A stretch of DNA of 9,614 bases from Amoebophilaceae bacterium UBA1467 (lineage in GTDB: Bacteria; Bacteroidota; Bacteroidia; Cytophagales; Amoebophilaceae). A program made the position numbers and the translations under genes. The notes below the pieces were generated by a model. It was not told the origin of the DNA. It was given only the letters and a program-made list of their open reading frames with translations, and ran no database searches. The stretch spans positions 1 through 9,614 of the forward strand of contig DCSL01000057.1 in NCBI GenBank assembly GCA_002325615.1, in the 5' to 3' direction. Shown in pieces: positions 4,497-9,614 of the stretch; position 1 is the stretch's first letter, and every line of letters starts with the position of its first letter.

Positions 4497-5972
4497 ATGG
4501 AAAAGCTAGCAGTGTTGTTAAGCGTCATTGTCAATTTTATCCTCTTCTTTGTTCTGAATTTCAGACAACAGAGCGGCGGTATGTCCGTAGCCTACGAAGA
4601 CAAGCAAGCAGTAAAGCCATCTAGCAAATCCACCTGGATAGCTATTCAAGCAAAGTTATCTGCCTGTATTCCTATAGGCAAGAACATCGTCAGGTACTCC
4701 CAAAAAAGAGTCAGTAAGTATGGTGCTCCCTACACTACTTTTGCTGCCTTCCTCTGCCTCAATTACATCCTGCCTTATTTCATGTGGACAGATGGAGAAG
4801 TATACCGCTGCAACACCTTGACTACAATTCGTTTCCTGGGGGTTGTGACTTGCATCCCACTACTCCTTAAAAACCACTGGCCAGTAAGGGCACTCAAGTA
4901 CTTTCCTGCTTACTGGCACACGACTGTTATGTACGTTCTTCCCTTCAGTACTACCCTCTCCTTCCTCATCATGGGTGGTACCACAAAGTGGCTGATCAAC
5001 GTGGCACTGGCCATTATCATGCTAAGTGCTGTAGTAGACTGGCTGAGTGGCATCATACTTGCCGTTCTAGGTGTGGGTCTGGGAGCAATACTCTATCATG
5101 TATTCTTTTATGTCCTGGGGGATATTACTCCTTTTAGCATGGACTCAGTAACTATGCACCAGCTAACCTATACATGTATTTTTTCTACATCAATAGGCTT
5201 GCTCTTCTGTAGAAGAAGAGCAAAAGAGGAAGATAAACGGATGGAGACCCTAGAATTATTCGGCAGAGTAGTAAGCGCTGAAATGCGGAATATATTAGCA
5301 GTGAACAAGGCTTACGCCAGTTCTATCCAATTCTTTGAAAAGCAGATGCATGTAGATCAAGTATTGCCCACCGACGACGGCCGGGAACTGTTGCTGATTA
5401 AAATAGACAAAAGAGTCCACTTGTCTCTTAAAGAGACGATGGATGGCCTAATGCGTAATAGCGAACGAGGTGTACAGGATATCAATAGGATGCTGGCTAC
5501 CCTATGCAAGAACATCAATACGGATGATTTCAAAATACTCTCTATGAAAACGTGTGTGACCGATGCCTTGACCCTTTATGGACTAAATTTGCACCAAAAA
5601 AGTAGCCTATTGATTAATCTGGATGAAGACTTCCAAGTCTATGGATCAGCCTATTATATGCACCACATTCTCTTCAACCTAGTAGAGAATGTTTACAAGC
5701 ATAGCCAGAAGGATTGTATTGTACAGATATGGATAGCCAACAACAAACTTCATGTGAAAGACAATGGTGCTGGTATTGCCAAAGAGGCTTTGCCATATAT
5801 TTTTGACCCCTTCTTCACGACAGCAAAGGACGCCATGGGCATTGGTTTAGCCTTCTGTAGACTTGTTATGGAAGCATTGGGTGGCATCATTATATGTAAA
5901 TCAAAACAAGGAAAAGAATCTTTCACAGAGTTTGTGCTCACATTTCCTGAGGTCAAAGAATCGGCCAAATAG
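4497..5972 (+). CDS. CqsS-like membrane histidine kinase lacking the phospho-accepting His
   Basis: A 491-residue sensor protein. An N-terminal hydrophobic segment (~4-22) precedes a polar stretch. Further membrane segments follow at ~80-97, 107-124, 140-160, 166-206 (two helices) and 221-238, giving about seven. The linker RRRAKEEDKRMETLELF leads into the dimerisation helix, then a linker and a full HATPase_c domain. That domain has an N box (HHILFNLVENVYKHS, 389-403), G1 (DNGAGI, 422-427), F box (IFDPFFTT, 435-442) and G2 (GIGLAF, 448-453). Layout and C-terminal half resemble the CqsS/LqsS quorum-sensing kinases, but no receiver domain follows. The H box reads SAEMRNIL where the family has 'aHEmRnPL', so the histidine is Ala261 (GCT) and the Pro is Ile266. 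The protein probably cannot autophosphorylate in the usual way. It may bind ATP or ligand, act as a phosphatase or regulatory partner, or be decaying. No response regulator is adjacent. Start ATG 4497 has no clear ribosome binding site. Confidence 0.85.
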   Translation: MEKLAVLLSVIVNFILFFVLNFRQQSGGMSVAYEDKQAVKPSSKSTWIAIQAKLSACIPIGKNIVRYSQKRVSKYGAPYTTFAAFLCLNYILPYFMWTDGEVYRCNTLTTIRFLGVVTCIPLLLKNHWPVRALKYFPAYWHTTVMYVLPFSTTLSFLIMGGTTKWLINVALAIIMLSAVVDWLSGIILAVLGVGLGAILYHVFFYVLGDITPFSMDSVTMHQLTYTCIFSTSIGLLFCRRRAKEEDKRMETLELFGRVVSAEMRNILAVNKAYASSIQFFEKQMHVDQVLPTDDGRELLLIKIDKRVHLSLKETMDGLMRNSERGVQDINRMLATLCKNINTDDFKILSMKTCVTDALTLYGLNLHQKSSLLINLDEDFQVYGSAYYMHHILFNLVENVYKHSQKDCIVQIWIANNKLHVKDNGAGIAKEALPYIFDPFFTTAKDAMGIGLAFCRLVMEALGGIIICKSKQGKESFTEFVLTFPEVKESAK

Positions 5973-6037
5973 AAGAAGTGAATGTAAGTAATGCTTATGT
6001 ATTGGTAGGCCTAGTGAAAGAAAACCGGTCTTTGCGT

Positions 6038-6068
6038 TTTGGAATTGCAGATAAGCGCTTTACTTTTG
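6038..6068 (+). promoter_or_regulatory. Bacteroidota-type promoter for tRNA-Thr
   Basis: TTTG (6038-6041), a 19-nt spacer and TACTTTTG (6061-6068) match the Bacteroidota sigma-ABfr/RpoD consensus TTTG-N19-TAnnTTTG exactly. The predicted start, about 7 nt past the -7 box, falls near 6075, four bases before the mature tRNA 5' end at 6079. Position and fit make this the best-supported promoter in the window. Confidence 0.75.
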
Positions 6069-6078
6069 ACAGGTTTAC

Positions 6079-6154
<76 letters not shown>

Positions 6155-6232
6155 TCACCCCAACAACCTTCTTTTTTTCCTGTATTCAAGATCGATGGCA
6201 GCACGAGTTTACCCACTTCAACACTTACATAC

Positions 6233-8833
6233 ATGCATATTGTAACCTATTTCTTGCCATTGCTGGGCGTCTTAGCTTTGGTCTATACTGCCCTACAAGC
6301 TGCCTGGATAGCTAAGCAGGACCCTGGCGAAGCAGAGATGAAGGCCATCGCGCACAGCATTGCCCAAGGTGCCATTGCTTTTCTCAAAGCAGAATATAGA
6401 ATCATCAGCTACTTTGTAGGTATCACCGCGCTCTTTTTGGCTTATTTGAGTACTAACAGCGACCATACGCACCCACTCATAGTGGTTGCTTTTGTTACGG
6501 GCGCCATATTTTCTGCCCTAGCAGGCTGGGTAGGCATGAAGATTGCCACGAAAGCCAACGTAAGAACTACCCAGGCAGCACGTACCAGCCTGGCCAAAGC
6601 CTTCAGGATTTCTTTTGCTGGCGGCACAGTCATGGGAATGGGCGTTACAGGGCTAGCTATGGTGGGTTTAGGTAGCCTGTTTATCCTATTTTTTTCGTAC
6701 TTCTTGCCAGAGGGTCTTGTCAGCACCAACAGGCCCGAACTGGCACTGGCCTTGGAAACGTTGACAGGCTTTTCGCTGGGCGCAGAAAGCATTGCCTTGT
6801 TCGCACGCGTGGCAGGCGGCATTTATACCAAAGCGGCCGATGTAGGCGCTGACATTGTAGGCAAAGTGGAAGCAGACATTCCTGAAGACGATCCTAGAAA
6901 TCCGGCCACGATTGCTGACAATGTAGGGGACAATGTAGGCGATGTAGCAGGCATGGGCGCTGATTTATTTGGCTCGTATGTAGCGACAATCCTGGCAGCG
7001 ATGGTACTGGGCAGCGAGATCGAAGCACCGGACAAGCTAGGGGGCCTTGCTCCTATGCTACTACCTATGTTTATTGGTGCCTCAGGAATTATAGTGTCAT
7101 TAGTCGCTACTCTTTTCGTCAGCATTAAAGAAAACGGCAATGTGCAACAAGCACTGAATAAGGGTAACTGGATAGCCACGTTACTCACAGGGTTGCTTGC
7201 CTACTTTCTGATTCCCAAAATGCTGCCAGCTACTTTGGCTATGCGCGGGCAGTCTTTTGCAGCAATAGATGTCTTTTACGCTGTGGTAACGGGTTTAGCC
7301 GTCGGCGCTCTGGTCAGCATGATTACCGAATACTTCACGGCCATGGACCAGAGACCAGTGCGCTTTATTGTTAAACAATCCTACACAGGCCCTGCAACCA
7401 ATGTTATTGCAGGCTTAAGTGTAGGCATGTTTTCTACAGCACTACCAATGGTGCTGTTTGCTGCGGGCATTTATAGTGCTTTTCATTTTGCAGGCTTTTA
7501 TGGGGTAGCCATCGCTGCGGCTGGCATGATGGCTACCACGGCCATGCAGCTATCTATTGATGCATTTGGGCCTATTGCGGACAATGCAGGCGGGATTGCA
7601 GAAATGAGTGGATTGCCGCAGGAAGTACGACAAAGAACTGACATTCTGGATACAGTAGGTAACACTACAGCAGCCACCGGAAGAGGGTTTGCGATTGCCT
7701 CGGCTGCTTTGACTTCTCTGGCCCTTTTTGCCGCTTACGTACGTACTGCCAACATTCAGAGTATAGACATTTACAAAGCGCCTGTAATGGCTGGCTTATT
7801 TGTGGGGGGCATGATTCCTTTTCTTTTCTCTGCCCTGACTATCAGTGCAGTAGGCCGAGCAGCCATGGCCATGGTGCATGAGGTAAGAAGACAATTCAGA
7901 GAAATCAAAGGTATCTTGCAAGGAGAAACACCGCCTGAGTATGATAAGTGCATAGACATTGCTACAAAAGCAGCGCTCAAAGCCATGTTACTGCCTGGAG
8001 CTTTGGCCATTGTCACACCCATTATGGTAGGATTTGTTTTTGGACCAGAAGTTTTAGGTGGCTTCTTGGCAGGCCTAACAGTGAGCGGGGTGTTAATGGC
8101 CCTATTTCAAGCCAATGCAGGAGGGGCTTGGGACAATGCCAAGAAGTCTTTTGAGAAGGGTGTTGAAATCAATGGAGAGATGTTTTACAAAGGATCAGAA
8201 GCCCACAAAGCTTCTGTAACAGGCGATACTGTGGGAGATCCCTTTAAAGATACCTCTGGACCTTCTATGAACATTCTCATCAAACTTTCTTCTATTGTAG
8301 CCTTGGTTATTGCACCACACATTGCGCTAAAAGCCAGCAACACCCTGATAGCACCAACGACCATGCCGCTACAAATTAACAAACCAGCACCTGCTTTTAT
8401 AGGCAAAGACCAGGACAACCAAACCATTCAGCTGGCTGACTTTGCTGGCAAGAAGCTAGTGCTCTACTTCTACCCTAAAGACAATACGCCATTTTGCACA
8501 GCACAAGCGCGTAGCTTAAGGGATAATTACGAAGTCTTGCAGCAGGCAGGCTATGAAGTAGTCGGTGTAAGCACAGACAGTGCAGCGGCTCACAAACGGT
8601 TTATTGAAAAAAATCAACTTCCCTTTCGACTTATTGCTGATTCAGACCATATTATCCATGAGCAATATGGTACCTGGGTACAAAAGTCTATGTTTAGTTT
8701 TTGGAAATATTGGGGAACAGCACGCACTACTTTTGTCATTGATGCAGCCGGTAAGATCGAGAAGATGATCGACACAGTGAAGACCGGAAGCCATGCAGCA
8801 CAGATACTTAACCAAAAAGATGGAGAAGGTTGA
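6233..8833 (+). CDS. hppA: K+-dependent H+-pumping membrane pyrophosphatase fused to a BCP-type peroxiredoxin
   Basis: An 866-residue frame with two full-length modules. Residues 1-~700 are a membrane pyrophosphatase, which couples PPi hydrolysis to ion pumping. Motifs are ADVGADIVGKVEADIPEDDP (202-221), DNVGDNVGDVAGMGADLF (229-246), GPIADNAGGIAEM, GNTTAATGRGFAIASAAL (476-493) and DTVGDPFKDTSGP (665-677). Ala480 and Gly483 mark the K+-dependent class. The gate Glu of Na+ pumps (DLFESY) is Gly247, and a Glu appears instead in helix 5 as Glu185 (GAESIALFA). From memory this is the pattern of Flavobacterium johnsoniae-type H+ pumps. Residues 711-866 form a complete 156-residue BCP/AhpC-TSA thiol peroxidase beginning MPLQINKPAPAF. 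The peroxidatic Cys755 sits in TPFCT, while the resolving Cys position is Arg760. The linker is only about 10 residues. Met711 could be a relic or working internal start, so a separate BCP product is possible. No Shine-Dalgarno precedes ATG 6233. Confidence 0.93.
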   Translation: MHIVTYFLPLLGVLALVYTALQAAWIAKQDPGEAEMKAIAHSIAQGAIAFLKAEYRIISYFVGITALFLAYLSTNSDHTHPLIVVAFVTGAIFSALAGWVGMKIATKANVRTTQAARTSLAKAFRISFAGGTVMGMGVTGLAMVGLGSLFILFFSYFLPEGLVSTNRPELALALETLTGFSLGAESIALFARVAGGIYTKAADVGADIVGKVEADIPEDDPRNPATIADNVGDNVGDVAGMGADLFGSYVATILAAMVLGSEIEAPDKLGGLAPMLLPMFIGASGIIVSLVATLFVSIKENGNVQQALNKGNWIATLLTGLLAYFLIPKMLPATLAMRGQSFAAIDVFYAVVTGLAVGALVSMITEYFTAMDQRPVRFIVKQSYTGPATNVIAGLSVGMFSTALPMVLFAAGIYSAFHFAGFYGVAIAAAGMMATTAMQLSIDAFGPIADNAGGIAEMSGLPQEVRQRTDILDTVGNTTAATGRGFAIASAALTSLALFAAYVRTANIQSIDIYKAPVMAGLFVGGMIPFLFSALTISAVGRAAMAMVHEVRRQFREIKGILQGETPPEYDKCIDIATKAALKAMLLPGALAIVTPIMVGFVFGPEVLGGFLAGLTVSGVLMALFQANAGGAWDNAKKSFEKGVEINGEMFYKGSEAHKASVTGDTVGDPFKDTSGPSMNILIKLSSIVALVIAPHIALKASNTLIAPTTMPLQINKPAPAFIGKDQDNQTIQLADFAGKKLVLYFYPKDNTPFCTAQARSLRDNYEVLQQAGYEVVGVSTDSAAAHKRFIEKNQLPFRLIADSDHIIHEQYGTWVQKSMFSFWKYWGTARTTFVIDAAGKIEKMIDTVKTGSHAAQILNQKDGEG

Positions 8834-8924
8834 GAAGCCTAAAAATGGGCAATATCTCATGACTCTAGATTCTCAGAAACCACACCATGTAGATGTGCAA
8901 ATGGAGGAACGCGCACAAGCATAA
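8820..8924 (+). CDS. Possible small ORF (34 residues) between hppA-bcp and the MBL gene
   Basis: ATG 8820 overlaps the last 14 bases of the fusion gene and the frame runs to TAA 8922-8924, five bases before the next gene's ATG. The product MEKVEKPKNGQYLMTLDSQK, then PHHVDVQMEERAQA, is charged and soluble. I know no matching family. The tight overlap on both sides is typical of translational coupling, but a frame of this length can occur by chance, and no ribosome binding site decides it. A second ATG at 8859 would give 21 residues. Confidence 0.3.
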   Translation: MEKVEKPKNGQYLMTLDSQKPHHVDVQMEERAQA

Positions 8925-8929
8925 ACCCG

Positions 8930-9571
8930 ATGCTCCACATCCAATGCTTTACGTTCAATGCCTTGGCAGAAAACGCTTACGTCGTCTACGACGATACAAG
9001 AACGTGTGCTATTGTTGACCCAGGGTGTTATGAGCAGCAGGAACAAGAGGTCCTGAGCGCCTTCATCGAGGAGCATGCCTTGCAAGTCACCCACTTGATC
9101 AATACCCACGCCCACATCGATCACATAGTGGGCAATCAGTATGTACAAGCAACCTACAGCGTCCAACTCGCTTTGCATCACCAGGAAGTGCCCATATTGC
9201 AGGCAGCTATCCAATACGCACCGAGTTATGGCTTCACCGCCTACAGGCCTATTGAGGCAGAAAAACTGCTCTCGGCGAGCGATGTGATACAGTTGGGCAA
9301 AACACCACTGGCAGTCCTCCATGTGCCAGGCCACTCACCAGGCCATATTGCACTTTATAATAAGCAAGCTCAAGTTTGTCTCTCAGGAGATGTCTTGTTT
9401 CGAGGCAGCATCGGCAGGACAGACTTGCCGGGTGGTGATTATGCACTTCTTTTACAAAGTATTCACCAACAGCTATTTCCGCTAGGAGATGAAGTAGTGA
9501 TCTATCCAGGCCATGGCCCCACCACAACGATAGGAAAGGAAAAAAGCAACAATATTTTTTGCCAGCGTTAA
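8930..9571 (+). CDS. MBL-fold metallo-hydrolase of the glyoxalase II-like (YcbL) group
   Basis: A 213-residue cytosolic enzyme of the metallo-beta-lactamase fold. Metal ligands are all present: THAHIDH (H60, H62, D64, H65), PGHSPGH (H135), LSGDVLF (D154) and YPGHGPTT (H195). The short length, the SGDVLFRGSIGRTDLPGGDY motif and the TTIGKEKSNN ending place it in the YcbL/GloB2-like subgroup, which lacks the C-terminal glutathione-binding helices of true glyoxalase II. It probably hydrolyses a thioester or similar substrate with two metal ions; the substrate cannot be read from sequence. ATG 8930 gives a start (MLHIQCFTFNALAENAYVVY) that fits the family. It lies 96 bp after hppA-bcp on the same strand and may share its transcript. 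Bases 9572-9614 hold nothing recognisable. Confidence 0.92.
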   Translation: MLHIQCFTFNALAENAYVVYDDTRTCAIVDPGCYEQQEQEVLSAFIEEHALQVTHLINTHAHIDHIVGNQYVQATYSVQLALHHQEVPILQAAIQYAPSYGFTAYRPIEAEKLLSASDVIQLGKTPLAVLHVPGHSPGHIALYNKQAQVCLSGDVLFRGSIGRTDLPGGDYALLLQSIHQQLFPLGDEVVIYPGHGPTTTIGKEKSNNIFCQR

Positions 9572-9614
9572 TGGACATGTGCTGCATTGTACACGTGAAA
9601 CAGCGTGGCTTTAC

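Noticed and set aside
6442..7188. Two long minus-strand ORFs (126 and 121 codons) opposite the pyrophosphatase
   Set aside because: They are mirror frames of a GC-richer, strongly conserved gene and show the Ala/Pro/Ser/Thr-rich composition typical of antisense shadows.
8873..9334. 153-codon minus-strand ORF opposite the MBL hydrolase
   Set aside because: The plus strand encodes a hydrolase with every metal ligand in place; the antisense frame has no family features.

Overview
The window looks like a piece of a host-associated or reductively evolving Bacteroidota genome. Three signs point this way. A TTTG-N19-TAnnTTTG promoter of the Bacteroidota type sits just upstream of a tRNA. Most start codons lack a Shine-Dalgarno sequence. 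The gene families present include a DUF3127 protein with an acidic DDLPF tail, an H+-pyrophosphatase that fits the Flavobacterium type by my reading, and a DUF72 protein with a Bacteroidota-style N-terminus. Several gene remnants lie between the intact genes, which suits a decaying symbiont genome such as those of the Amoebophilaceae. The family-level assignment is a guess.

Layout. Positions 1-1950 hold a minus-strand DUF2608-like fragment, an unidentified short plus-strand ORF, a DUF72 gene on the minus strand, and two apparently broken minus-strand reading frames behind it. One of those resembles the start of PdxT and runs in frame into the DUF72 gene. Positions 2097-2294 encode a small DUF378 membrane protein. 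Positions 2295-2823 contain no convincing gene but hold three hairpins, a promoter-like box and a perfect 22-bp tandem duplication just before an ABC-3 metal permease (2824-3696). That permease has no ATPase or binding-protein partner in the window. A DUF3127 protein (3801-4169) follows, then a gap with another minus-strand remnant. Next come a CqsS-like membrane histidine kinase (4497-5972), a tRNA-Thr(UGU) with its own promoter (6079-6154), a membrane pyrophosphatase joined in frame to a BCP peroxiredoxin (6233-8833), a possible 34-residue ORF and an MBL-fold hydrolase (8930-9571).

The intact genes form no single pathway. The main points of interest are two proteins with altered key residues. 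The first is the pyrophosphatase-peroxiredoxin fusion. Its peroxiredoxin part has the peroxidatic Cys but Arg where the resolving Cys should be, and known pyrophosphatase topology would place that part outside the cytoplasm. The second is the histidine kinase, which keeps a complete ATP-binding domain but has Ala where the phospho-accepting His should be.
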